The notes beneath the pieces were generated by a model. That model did no database searches. It saw only the letters and a program-made list of their open reading frames with translations, and had not been told where the DNA came from. Both the position numbers and the translations under genes were made by a program. 64,000 bases of DNA from Labilithrix sp. (GTDB lineage Bacteria > Myxococcota_A > Polyangia > Polyangiales > Polyangiaceae): positions 186,001 through 250,000 of the forward strand of contig JAHBWE010000012.1 of the NCBI GenBank assembly GCA_019637155.1, given 5' to 3'. Shown here piece after piece: positions 24,803 to 32,839 of this stretch (within the stretch, counting starts at the first letter, position 1; each line of letters begins with the position of its first letter).

Positions 24803-24958
24803 AAACGGAAGCCGATCGTGGTCGCGCCCTTCGCCGCGGCGGCGATCGCGGGACGTGTCGCGCGCGCGTGGGCCGATCGCGTGAGCCGGCGGCCGCAGAG
24901 CCCGATCGAAGACGCCGTCGCCGACGCGATCGCCTGGTTCGCGGCGGAGTTTCGATGA
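24803..24958 (+). pseudogene. C-terminal remnant of an unidentified enzyme
   Basis: From about 24803 to a TGA at 24956-24958 the plus strand encodes KPIVVAPFAAAAIAGRVARA and then a helical end SPIEDAVADAIAWFAAEFR. It has strong G/C third-position bias and a typical enzyme C-terminus, perhaps of an SDR or epimerase-like protein, but there is no start codon or upstream domain. It lies back-to-back with the TetR-type remnant, as if an internal deletion removed the shared promoter and both N-termini. Confidence 0.35.
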
Positions 24959-24990
24959 CGGCTGCCACGGTAAGGGAATAGGTTGGCGGA

Positions 24991-25377
24991 ATGACGTCCT
25001 TCATCGAAGAGGCGGAGGGCCTCGTCTTCGAGCTCTGGCAGAAGCAGCGATCGCTCGTGCGGCAGGCCATGTTCTGGGACGCCGCCGGGAAGGTGACCGT
25101 CGTCGCGTTCCCGTCAGCCGCGTCGCGCGAAGGAAGTCTCGGCGAGCTCGCGCGCGCAGCGGCGGACCTGAGCCCCGTTCGCGTCGCCTTCTTCTCGGAG
25201 TCGAGCGCGACGAACCCGCGCGGCGAGAAGATCGACGTCATCGTCCTCGAGCTCGCCGACGCACGCACGAGCCTCTACACGCAGCGGATCTACACGCCGG
25301 CCGAGCCGCCGGTCTGCGTGATGGACGACACGAAGCCGCTCGCGACGAGCCCGCTCGCCACGATCGTCACGACCTGA
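24991..25377 (+). CDS. Hypothetical cytosolic protein
   Basis: This 128-residue protein starts at ATG 24991 with good codon bias. The N-terminus is helical (FIEEAEGLVFELWQKQRSLV) and the middle strand-rich (VRVAFFSESSATNPRGEKID). No membrane or signal segment is seen and no family is recognised. It follows the enzyme remnant and is convergent with mutT. Confidence 0.6.
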   Translation: MTSFIEEAEGLVFELWQKQRSLVRQAMFWDAAGKVTVVAFPSAASREGSLGELARAAADLSPVRVAFFSESSATNPRGEKIDVIVLELADARTSLYTQRIYTPAEPPVCVMDDTKPLATSPLATIVTT

Positions 25378-25391
25378 GCGAGGCTCGGCCG

Positions 25392-25820
25392 TCAACGCGG
25401 CGGCGCGAGCAGCGCGCGGACCTTCGCGAGGATCGCGACGTCGGCGGGCGGGAACTCGGCGGGGTCGAGGTCGTCGGGGCGCGCCCACTTCACGTCAGCG
25501 ACGTCGAGCGCGCGCGGCTCGGGGGAGCCCGGGCGGCGAACGGCGTGGAAGAAGAGGAGGAGCACCGCCTTGTTCGCGTCGTCGTAGCGGTGGAACGTGA
25601 CGTCCGCGATCTCCCCGACGTCGACGTCGATGCCGAGCTCCTCCTCGAGCTCACGCCGGAGCGCGGCGCGCGGATCCTCGCCCGCGTCGACCTTGCCCCC
25701 GGGGAACTCCCAGCGATCGGCGAGGTGCGTGCCCTTCTTCCGCCGCGAGAGGAGGACCGCACCTCCCTCGACGATGACCCCTGCGCTGACGATGACCGTG
25801 TTCAGCATCGTGTGGCTCAC
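25392..25820 (-). CDS. mutT: MutT-type Nudix hydrolase (8-oxo-dGTP diphosphatase-like)
   Basis: This 142-residue Nudix enzyme hydrolyses oxidised nucleoside triphosphates. The Nudix box GGKVDAGEDPRAALRRELEE then LGI spans residues ~41-63 with all catalytic Glu residues. WEFPGGK before it and the substrate-loop features match MutT. Alternative Nudix substrates are possible. The start ATG at 25818-25820 gives MSHTMLNTVIVSAGVIVEGG; a later ATG at residue 5 is possible. It is convergent with the hypothetical gene upstream. Confidence 0.88.
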   Translation of the reverse strand: MSHTMLNTVIVSAGVIVEGGAVLLSRRKKGTHLADRWEFPGGKVDAGEDPRAALRRELEEELGIDVDVGEIADVTFHRYDDANKAVLLLFFHAVRRPGSPEPRALDVADVKWARPDDLDPAEFPPADVAILAKVRALLAPPR

Positions 25821-25844
25821 ACGATACGCCCTCCCGAAGGTCGG

Positions 25845-26834
25845 TCAGAGTCCAGCTTTCCTAGTCCGTTTCACGATCGTCTTGAAGAGGGCGACCGAGT
25901 CGAACCAGCCGAACGGCCCGAGCTGCCCCACCTCCTGGAGGTGATCGGCCGCGACGCACTCCTCGAACGTGCCCCAGCGCGCGCTGTCCACCGTGACGAG
26001 GCCGTCGTTCACCTTGAGCTTCGCGCCCTCCTCGAGGAAGAGCGCTAGCGGCGCGAGCATCGGCTGCGCCGGGAGCACATCCCAGGGCTCGTTCGCGTAG
26101 GTGGCGTTCCCGCAGTCGAGGATCCCGGTGCGCATGTTCGTGCGGCCCGCGTAGCTCTTGTACGCGACGCGCGGATCGTCGACGTACGTCGGGTTGAAGA
26201 CGCCCTTCATGTAGCGCTCGGTCAGCATCGTGCCCTGCGCTCGGATGTGCGCGTCCGTCTTGAGCTCGTAGGCGGTGATCTGGAGGAGCTCGAGCGCGCC
26301 GTCGAGGACGGGGTCGACCACGCCCGGCGGGATGCGGTCGACGAGATCGAGGATCGTGTCCGCGAACTTGCTCCCGCGATGCGGCGTGGAGATCGTCGTG
26401 ATCGACGCGACGCGATCGCCGTAGCCGAGGCCGTTCGGGCTCGCGAGGACGCGCGCGTCGAGCCCGCCCTGCGAGTGGCCGATCAGGTTCACCTTCCGCT
26501 TGCCGGTGCGCGCGAGGATCCGATCGATCTGCTCCGCGATCGCGCGGGCGCGGACCTCGCTCGTGTCGTACGGCGGCGCGAGCGTCACGTAGACCGCCTC
26601 GCCGTTCTTCGCGAGCTCCTCGACGACGCCCTTGAAGTACGTGACCTCGATCGGCCCCACCTCGAGCTTCCCGAAGCCGGCCATGCCGTGCAACAGCACG
26701 ATCGGGTACGGCGCGCCGCTCGGGTCCGGCGCCGTCGCCGCGCTCTCGGTCGTCGCCTCCGCGTCGTCGCCCGTCTCGCTCGCGCACGCCGCGAGCAGGA
26801 ACGCACCCAGGAGCCCGATGAGGTGAAGCTTCAT
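25845..26834 (-). CDS. Secreted lipase (alpha/beta hydrolase, lipoprotein)
   Basis: This 329-residue protein starts at ATG 26832-26834 (MKLHLIGLLGAFLLAACASE), a lipoprotein signal. The oxyanion motif VLLHGMAGFG, the nucleophile GHSQGG (~residue 121), an acidic residue in LKVNDGLVTVDSARWG and the His in AADHLQEVGQLG form the Ser-Asp-His triad of Pseudomonas-type triacylglycerol lipases (family I.1/I.2). The lid region and disulfide cysteines are consistent with this family. It is probably surface-attached and could attack prey lipids. It is divergent from the 26.9 kb gene. Confidence 0.88.
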   Translation of the reverse strand: MKLHLIGLLGAFLLAACASETGDDAEATTESAATAPDPSGAPYPIVLLHGMAGFGKLEVGPIEVTYFKGVVEELAKNGEAVYVTLAPPYDTSEVRARAIAEQIDRILARTGKRKVNLIGHSQGGLDARVLASPNGLGYGDRVASITTISTPHRGSKFADTILDLVDRIPPGVVDPVLDGALELLQITAYELKTDAHIRAQGTMLTERYMKGVFNPTYVDDPRVAYKSYAGRTNMRTGILDCGNATYANEPWDVLPAQPMLAPLALFLEEGAKLKVNDGLVTVDSARWGTFEECVAADHLQEVGQLGPFGWFDSVALFKTIVKRTRKAGL

Positions 26835-26943
26835 GGGCAGCCTTTTTGGTACACGCACGTTCCCATGATGAGTCCACGCAGCGTCTCCCTATTTTTCAGT
26901 GGTTTCGTGTACGTACGGCGTCGCGCGTGTAGGATGGATACCC

Positions 26944-27501
26944 ATGGGTACCTCACGCCCGATCGCGTGGCTCTCCGCGCATCAAGCGCAGCGCGACGTG
27001 CTCGACGGACTCGCGCGCTTCGACGATTGGGAGTCGCTGTGGCGCGAGTGTCCGCGCGGCGACTGGCTCCTCGGCATCGCGGAGCGGATCGGTGCAGAGC
27101 ACACGCAATTGGTCCGCGCCGCGATCCAGTGCGTGCGCATCACCGACGACGCCCCCGCGACGATGCTCGACCTGTGCGAGCGATGGACGCGCGGCGAGGC
27201 GACCGCGGAGGAGGTGGCGCGCGCGGCCGACGAGCTGGACCGTGCGCTCGCCGGCGCGGCCGATCCCGCGAGCGAGGCCGCGATGCGCGCGGCGCTCGCG
27301 GTGGGGATGGGCGTCGCCGATCGCGCGGTGCTCTCGAGCGCGCCCGCCGCCGCGGTCGAGTCGGTGATGATGGCCTCGATCGACTGCGGCTTCGAGCTCG
27401 CGATGCGGTGGGCGCAGGACAAGTGCGCCGCCGCCGTCCGCTCCGTCCTCACGTGGGAGCTCGTCGCGCCTTGCGTGGAGCGCCTGGAGGATCGAGGCTA
27501 G
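26944..27501 (+). CDS. Hypothetical helical protein
   Basis: This 185-residue protein starts at ATG 26944 (MGTSRPIAWLSAHQAQRDVL); an in-frame start at 26899 lies in the non-coding-like divergent region. It is rich in Ala, Glu and Arg helices (EVARAADELDRALAGAADPA) with a Cys in TIDCGFEL-type SIDCGFELAMRW. It resembles DUF-type proteins often found in strings of short myxobacterial genes; no function is recognised. The next gene starts four bases downstream. Confidence 0.65.
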   Translation: MGTSRPIAWLSAHQAQRDVLDGLARFDDWESLWRECPRGDWLLGIAERIGAEHTQLVRAAIQCVRITDDAPATMLDLCERWTRGEATAEEVARAADELDRALAGAADPASEAAMRAALAVGMGVADRAVLSSAPAAAVESVMMASIDCGFELAMRWAQDKCAAAVRSVLTWELVAPCVERLEDRG

Positions 27502-27505
27502 AGGC

Positions 27506-27841
27506 ATGCGCGCGCTGATCCTGACGCTGCCGTTCGCCATCGCCTTCGCCGCCGCCACCTCCGCGGAAGCAGCGGACGCCGGCGCGCCCGCGCCCCCTCC
27601 GCCGCCGGTGCCGGCGTGCGTTCGCGTCGCGACCGAGTCACGCTACGTGCCCTACGGCTACAACCACGTCGTCATCCTCGAGAACGGGTGCTCGAAGAAC
27701 GCGGTGTGCACCGTCGCCACCGACGTGAACCCGGAGAAGCGAAGCGTCGAGGTGCCGGCCGGGACGACGGTCGAGGTCACGACGTTCATGGGCTCGGCGT
27801 CGCAGACCTTCGTCGCGAGCGTCGGCTGCACCCTACGCTGA
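27506..27841 (+). CDS. Small exported protein
   Basis: This 111-residue protein has a signal peptide (MRALILTLPFAIAFAAATSA) and a Pro-rich linker, then an Ig-like strand-rich domain of about 75 residues (YNHVVILENGCSKNAVCTVA ... VEVPAGTTVEVTTFMGSASQ) with two or three disulfide-capable Cys. The fold pattern resembles small periplasmic beta-sandwich proteins. Coupled to the preceding gene by short spacing; its end overlaps the stop region of the convergent kinase gene by nine bases. Confidence 0.7.
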   Translation: MRALILTLPFAIAFAAATSAEAADAGAPAPPPPPVPACVRVATESRYVPYGYNHVVILENGCSKNAVCTVATDVNPEKRSVEVPAGTTVEVTTFMGSASQTFVASVGCTLR

Positions 27842-29761
27842 TCGCGGCCTGAACCACGCGATCGCGATGTTCACGACGAGGCCGACGCTCGCGAGCGACA
27901 TCGCATGGAAGACGTGCTGCGGCACGGAGCACGCGTAGAGGAACGCGGCGAGGTACCCGAGCGCGCCGTAAGCGAGCTTCCGATCGATGACGATCGAGCC
28001 ATACGCCGCCCCGCTGAACCAGACGAGCACGTGGAGCGTGAGGAGCGGGCGCGCCGGCAGCGCGAGGAGGTGACCTCCGACCTGGAGCGAGAACTGCGTC
28101 GCGAACATGACCGCGATCACCGCGATGAGCTGTCGGTTCAGCACGGTCTTGAGGAGCGACTCGCGCCCCCAGTACGCCACCAACCAGGCGAACGCGCAGA
28201 ACGCGAAGGTCGCGCCATACCAGCTCCAGTACGGCGCGTCCGGGTAACTCTCGAGCGCCCACTCTGCGAGGTACGGGTTGAGCGACCAGCTGCACGCGAG
28301 GATGCCGCCGACGACCATGCGCGTGCGCTGGCCGGTCGACGAGTCGTGCTGCGCGCCGATCCGTTCGAGCTGCGCGACCCGCGCCTTCTCCGCCGCGCGC
28401 GCCTCGAGCGCCGCGGCGACGCGCGCGGCGAGCTCCGGCGGCGCGGGATCGAGCTCCGCGAGCGCGGCGGCGGCGGCCTCCGGCGTGCCCTCCGCGAGCT
28501 CGTACTCGACGACCAGCGTCGTCGCCTCGCGCAGCCCCGCGAGCGCCTCTTCGTTGTCGGGGCAAGCGAGGACGGCCTGGCGGAAGCCGAAGCGCGCCTC
28601 GGCGAAGAGCTTGTGGATGCGGTCGCGCCGGACCTCGTCGTGCGAGCCGCCCAGCACCGCGCGGATGTCCTTCACGCGCGACGCGGCCGCGTCCGACAGC
28701 GCGAGCGACCCGCGATGACGCAAATACCACTCGACGCGCGCCTTCAGCTCCTCGGCCGAGGCGAAGCGCTCCGCCGGATCGCGGCTCGTCGCGCGCCGCA
28801 CGATCGCGGCGAGCTCGCGCGGCACCGAGGGCGGGAGGCTCACCTGCGAGAGGACGATCGACGCGAGGATCGCGCGCAGGTTGTCGGCGGCGTGAGGCGG
28901 CTTGCCGACGAGGAGCTCGTGCAAGATCGAGCCGAGCAGATAGACGTCGGTGCGCTCGGAGAGCACCGCGCCGTTGCCGAGCATCTCCGGCGCCATGTAC
29001 GCGGGCGTGCCGGCCATCTCCGTCGCCTCGGAGGCGAGCGGGAGGCGCCCGGTCGGATCGGGTCGCAGGCTCACCGCGATCCCCCAGTCGACGAGGTAGA
29101 CCTCGCCGAAGCGGCCGATCATCACGTTCTCGAGCTTGAGGTCGCGATGGATGACGCCGCGCGCGTGCGCGAGGCTGACCGCGTTGCAGACCTGGACGAA
29201 GACGCGGAGGTTCCGCTCGAGGAGATCGCCGCCCGCCGCGGCGGCGGGATCGCGCGCGACCTCCGACCAAGGGCGGCCCTCGATCAGCTTCAACACGATG
29301 ATCGGCGAGCCGTCCTCACCGAGACCGAGGTCGTAGACCGGCACGATGTTGGGGTGCTCGAGCGAGCCGGTGACCCACGCTTCGCGCAGCAGGCGCAGCG
29401 TCGCGCGCTCGTTCCGCGCCTCCGGCTTGAGCGTCTTCACCGCGACCTTGCGGCCGAGCGACTGCTGCGTCGCCGCGCGCACGAGGCCCATCCCGCCTTC
29501 GCCGATCGTGGCGCCGACCGCGAGCCCGTCCGCAAAGCGATCGCTCCGCGCCTGGCCGAGCCCTTCGACCGCGCGCCGTCCCATCGAGTCGACGCTCGAC
29601 GTGTCCGGCTCGATCGTCGAGCGCGGGCTCTGCGCGACGGTGTCCTCGAGCTGCGCGATGCGCACCGGCGTCATCGCGAGCGTGCGCGACAGCTCCTCGT
29701 TCGAGAGCGTCGGCAAGAGCGCGGTGTCGAGCTTCTTCTCGGACACGCCGCCAGCATACAC
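27833..29761 (-). CDS. Membrane-anchored Ser/Thr kinase
   Basis: This 642-residue protein carries a Hanks kinase from about residue 80 (GEGGMGLVRAAT loop, KTLKPE lysine region, HRDLKLEN near residue 204, DWGIAV in place of DFG, APEMLG). The DWG variant still has the metal-binding Asp. A helical TPR-like region (~380-470) precedes a C-terminal domain with about six hydrophobic segments (VVGGILACSWSLNPY ... ALGYLAAFLYACSV). So it is a membrane-embedded kinase with cytosolic N-terminus. An alternative GTG start sits five codons downstream. Confidence 0.85.
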   Translation of the reverse strand: MYAGGVSEKKLDTALLPTLSNEELSRTLAMTPVRIAQLEDTVAQSPRSTIEPDTSSVDSMGRRAVEGLGQARSDRFADGLAVGATIGEGGMGLVRAATQQSLGRKVAVKTLKPEARNERATLRLLREAWVTGSLEHPNIVPVYDLGLGEDGSPIIVLKLIEGRPWSEVARDPAAAAGGDLLERNLRVFVQVCNAVSLAHARGVIHRDLKLENVMIGRFGEVYLVDWGIAVSLRPDPTGRLPLASEATEMAGTPAYMAPEMLGNGAVLSERTDVYLLGSILHELLVGKPPHAADNLRAILASIVLSQVSLPPSVPRELAAIVRRATSRDPAERFASAEELKARVEWYLRHRGSLALSDAAASRVKDIRAVLGGSHDEVRRDRIHKLFAEARFGFRQAVLACPDNEEALAGLREATTLVVEYELAEGTPEAAAAALAELDPAPPELAARVAAALEARAAEKARVAQLERIGAQHDSSTGQRTRMVVGGILACSWSLNPYLAEWALESYPDAPYWSWYGATFAFCAFAWLVAYWGRESLLKTVLNRQLIAVIAVMFATQFSLQVGGHLLALPARPLLTLHVLVWFSGAAYGSIVIDRKLAYGALGYLAAFLYACSVPQHVFHAMSLASVGLVVNIAIAWFRPRSA

Positions 29762-29765
29762 GTCG

Positions 29766-30131
29766 TTACGCGACGCCCGGTCGTGCGCGTGACGCGACCG
29801 CGACGCCGAGGACGGCGGAGAGCAGGTAGAGGCCGAGGCCGAGCGTGGTCAGCCGCGCGCTGAAGTGGAGGAGATCGAGCACGACGCCGCGCTCGGGCCG
29901 CACCACCACGTCCACGAGCGCGGCGGCCCAGCACGACAGCGACGCGACGAGGATCCCGCGGAGGCCGCTCCTCTCCTTCGACGGGAGGACCGCGCCGACG
30001 CTCGCGACGAGCGCGACGAGCGGCGGGAGATCGACGCCGTGCCGGAGGAGCAGCGCGTGGAGGAGCGCGCCGACGGCGGCGCCTCCCAGCGCGGCGAGGA
30101 ACGACGGCAGACCGGCGCCGAGCCAGTTCAC
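29766..30131 (-). CDS. Small multi-pass membrane protein
   Basis: This 121-residue protein is mostly hydrophobic, with four membrane segments (about residues 6-26, 35-50, 60-78 and 90-112). Its start ATG 30129-30131 overlaps the stop of the upstream hydroxylase-like gene by ATGA. No family is recognised; coupling suggests a shared role in membrane-lipid modification. Confidence 0.65.
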   Translation of the reverse strand: MNWLGAGLPSFLAALGGAAVGALLHALLLRHGVDLPPLVALVASVGAVLPSKERSGLRGILVASLSCWAAALVDVVVRPERGVVLDLLHFSARLTTLGLGLYLLSAVLGVAVASRARPGVA

Positions 30132-30691
30132 GACGGAAGGGCGAGGTGATCGTCACGTCCCGCGCGGGCGCGGCCGTCGACGGTGTACTTGACGAGCCAC
30201 GGGTGGGCCCACTCGAGGATGCGGTCGAACCCGGCCCAGGTCTCGGCGTAGGTGAAGACCCGATCGTTCGGGTGGCCGTGGTGATGGGCGTGGTAGCGCG
30301 CCGACGCGAAGCCCCACGTGGGCTTCGGCGGCGCGAGGTCCTGCTTCTTCAGCGTGACCTCGGACGACCACCACTTGTGCTGGTAGCAGTGGAAGACGAG
30401 CGAGTGGACGTACTTGAGGACGGCGCCGATCGCGAAGCCCCAGTTCCCGGTCAAGAGCGAGACCGTCATCATCCCTGCGATCGAGAGCGCGGCCGCGCTC
30501 GTGTACGTCGAGAGCTCGTACTCGTCGAGCTGCGGCGCGTTCTTCTGACCGACGTAGCGCGTGTGATGACGACCGTGCCCCCGGCGATAACGCTCGCGGT
30601 CGTGGTGAACGAAGTAGTGGTCGAGCGTGTAGACGAGGTCCGCGGCGACAAAGAACAACGCCGCGGCAGCCATGCCGGAAGCGAGCGACAT
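30128..30691 (-). CDS. Sterol desaturase / fatty acid hydroxylase superfamily protein
   Basis: This 187-residue di-iron membrane enzyme has the three His clusters of the superfamily: HYFVHHDRERYRRGHGRHH near residues 25-44, the HSLVFHCYQHKWW region near 92-104, and SARYHAHHHGHPND near 130-143. Two to three membrane helices bracket them. Enzymes of this type insert hydroxyl or double bonds into sterols or fatty acids; the sequence is short for a sterol desaturase, so lipid hydroxylation is likelier. Coupled to the downstream small membrane protein. Confidence 0.8.
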   Translation of the reverse strand: MSLASGMAAAALFFVAADLVYTLDHYFVHHDRERYRRGHGRHHTRYVGQKNAPQLDEYELSTYTSAAALSIAGMMTVSLLTGNWGFAIGAVLKYVHSLVFHCYQHKWWSSEVTLKKQDLAPPKPTWGFASARYHAHHHGHPNDRVFTYAETWAGFDRILEWAHPWLVKYTVDGRARAGRDDHLALPS

Positions 30692-30809
30692 CTCGATGAC
30701 CTCCGATGGCCGAGCTGGCCGATGGGTTTCGCGACATCGACGCGTCTTGCAAAGTCCGGTTCAACCTGGCGCTCCGTTCGCAAGGGAACGCGCGGAGGTT
30801 CGAGAGAAA

Positions 30810-31409
30810 ATGAACACGAAGCTAGAGGGCAAGCGGGTGGCGATCCTCGCGACGGATGGGTTCGAGCAGAGCGAGCTCGTGGATCCGAAGAAGATCCTCG
30901 AAGGCGAGGGCGTCGAGTGCGTCGTCGTCTCGCCGAAGGAGGGCAGCATCAAAGGCTGGAAGGACAAGGACTGGGGGGACGAGGTGAAGGTCGACCTCTT
31001 GCTGAAGGACGCGAAGGCGGAGACCTTCGACGCGCTCGTGCTCCCGGGCGGACAGATGAACCCGGACATGCTGCGCGGCCTGCCCGAGGTGCAGGCCTTC
31101 GTGCGGGCCTTCGCCGAGGCCGGCAAGCCGATCGGCGCGATCTGTCACGGACCGTGGTCGCTCATCGACGCGGGGATCGTGAAAGGCCGTACCGTGACAT
31201 CGTGGCCGTCGATCCAGACCGACCTCGTCAACGCGGGCGCGAAGTGGGTCGACAAGGAGGTCGTCGTCGACATGGGCCTCGTCACGAGCCGCAAGCCCGA
31301 CGACATCCCCGCCTTCACGAGGAAGGTGATCGAGGAGATGCTCGAGCCGTCGCACGCGAACCGCGGCAAGAACGCCAACGGCGTCCCCGCGTCCCAGCCC
31401 GGCCTTTAG
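30810..31409 (+). CDS. DJ-1/PfpI-family protein
   Basis: This 199-residue protein belongs to the DJ-1/PfpI superfamily (glyoxalase, deglycase or stress chaperone activities). The Glu of ATDGFEQSEL, the nucleophile elbow AICHGPWSL (Cys ~107) and LVLPGG-type ALVLPGGQMNP are present, so the catalytic residues are intact. The start ATG at 30810 is chosen because the core strand KRVAILATDGFE begins there; an upstream in-frame start has no support. It is divergent from the hydroxylase-like gene. Confidence 0.88.
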   Translation: MNTKLEGKRVAILATDGFEQSELVDPKKILEGEGVECVVVSPKEGSIKGWKDKDWGDEVKVDLLLKDAKAETFDALVLPGGQMNPDMLRGLPEVQAFVRAFAEAGKPIGAICHGPWSLIDAGIVKGRTVTSWPSIQTDLVNAGAKWVDKEVVVDMGLVTSRKPDDIPAFTRKVIEEMLEPSHANRGKNANGVPASQPGL

Positions 31410-31415
31410 CCGCAC

Positions 31416-31619
31416 CTACTCCTTGAGGGTCTTGGCGCGGCGGAAGAAGTACACCGCCGCGCCGATCATCGGGAGCGACAGGAAGAGGAGGAACAGCGGG
31501 AAGGTCGGGCGATGGCTGACCTCGGGCCTCGTGAAGATGAAGCACGACACGTCGATGAGCACGGTCATGACGACGACGACCCCGCCGAGGACCTTGGCGG
31601 TGAAGCGATCGGTCAGCAT
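31416..31619 (-). CDS. Small two-TM membrane protein
   Basis: This 67-residue protein has two hydrophobic segments (VLGGVVVVMTVLIDVSCFIF and PLFLLFLSLPMIGAAVYFF) with a Lys/Arg tail (RRAKTLKE). Codon bias supports a real gene. No family recognised. It is convergent with the PfpI gene (6 bases apart) and divergent from the lipoprotein gene 27 bases away. Confidence 0.6.
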   Translation of the reverse strand: MLTDRFTAKVLGGVVVVMTVLIDVSCFIFTRPEVSHRPTFPLFLLFLSLPMIGAAVYFFRRAKTLKE

Positions 31620-31646
31620 GCGAGTCGTGTATCATCGCAGCCCACG

Positions 31647-32834
31647 ATGCGCGACTGGTGCGTGCCTGCTTTTTTCGTCATTCTTCTCACGGCTTGCGGG
31701 ACGACTCCCCCGCTGAGCGTCGTGCGCCTCTCTCCCGGCGACAAGGTCGAGGAGGTGAAAGGCGATCCGATCAAGCTGAAACGCGGTGAGCAGGAGCCCT
31801 TCGCCGGCGGAAAGGCCGGCTACCGCGTCATCCGCAACCACGACGACTGGAACACCGCGTGGCCGATCGGCAAGGTCCCCGACATGCCGGAGAACGCCGT
31901 CGATCCGAAGCGGCACATGCTCGTCTTCGCGACGGCCGACTCGCGGAAGGTCACCGGCCTCAAGATCAAGCGCGCGCTCGAGACGGCGGAGTTCATCTAC
32001 GTCTACGTCACCGAGCAGAAGCTCGGCGAAAACTGCCTCCAGCGCCGGCAGGAGCGCGCCTACGACGCGGTGACCGCGACGCGCATCGACAAGCCGGTGA
32101 AGTTCTTCATCACGACCGAGCCGGGCGAGTCGTGTGGCCCGCCGCCCGTCGCGAGCGTCGAGTGCCGCGTCGGCGGCCAGGAGAAGTGGGCGCCGAGCAT
32201 CTCCGCGCAGCCGGGCGACGCGGTCGAGTGCGCGCTCACCGCGACGTCGCGCGGGAAGTTCGAGCTGATCGATCGTCACCTCTCGATCGGCGAGCTGCCG
32301 GCCGGGTCGTCGAGCAAGTTCAAGTTCAAGCAAGGCTCCGAACGCGGGACCTTCGAGGTCGACGTCTACGGCAAGTACAACATCAAGGCGGAGGCGAAAG
32401 ACGAGGGCGGCCGCCAGGCGTCCGGCAGCGCGACGGTCGACGTGAAGCCGCCGAAGACGAAGGACGTGCTCGTGCAGCTCGTCTGGAGCGGCTTCGACAT
32501 CAAGGACGTCGCCGACAGCTTCCCGCGCGTGAACCTCCGCGTCCAGGAGCCGGGGGCGCGCGGCCAGCGCTGCTCCGCGGACATCCCCGTCCCCGGCCTC
32601 TGCGAGGTCAAGACGCGTGGATCTTACACGTACATGACGATCCCGGCCGGCGCGCGGCAGCTCCCGATCTCGGTGCAATACCTCGAGGAGCGGGCGGAGA
32701 AGGGCCCCGGCCCGTGCGTGCACGTCTGGTACGACGGCGCGCGGACGGCGGAGACGTGCGACCACGGCAAGCGCGAGGCGGAGGAGATCTGGCGCGCCGG
32801 CGTGCTCGACACGTCGACCGGCAAGCTCCTGTAG
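31647..32834 (+). CDS. Large lipoprotein of unknown function
   Basis: This 395-residue predicted lipoprotein starts at ATG 31647 (MRDWCVPAFFVILLTACGTT). The mature part has strand-rich domains: an N-terminal domain with YRVIRNHDDWNTAWP, a middle Ig-like domain (ECRVGGQEKWAPSISAQPGD; FEVDVYGKYNIKAEAKDEGG, PKD-like), and a C-terminal domain that binds a Cys pair (QRCSADIPVPGLCEVKTRG). The middle region resembles PKD/Ig repeats used for surface adhesion. The gene is convergent with pit (5 bases between stops). Confidence 0.75.
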   Translation: MRDWCVPAFFVILLTACGTTPPLSVVRLSPGDKVEEVKGDPIKLKRGEQEPFAGGKAGYRVIRNHDDWNTAWPIGKVPDMPENAVDPKRHMLVFATADSRKVTGLKIKRALETAEFIYVYVTEQKLGENCLQRRQERAYDAVTATRIDKPVKFFITTEPGESCGPPPVASVECRVGGQEKWAPSISAQPGDAVECALTATSRGKFELIDRHLSIGELPAGSSSKFKFKQGSERGTFEVDVYGKYNIKAEAKDEGGRQASGSATVDVKPPKTKDVLVQLVWSGFDIKDVADSFPRVNLRVQEPGARGQRCSADIPVPGLCEVKTRGSYTYMTIPAGARQLPISVQYLEERAEKGPGPCVHVWYDGARTAETCDHGKREAEEIWRAGVLDTSTGKLL

Positions 32835-32839
32835 ACCGC

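Noticed and set aside
24442..25268. Two overlapping open frames covering the whole 24.4-25.3 kb region
   Set aside because: Each is a mixture of shadow sequence; only the C-terminal ends (TetR-like, enzyme-like) and the 24.99 kb gene look like proteins.
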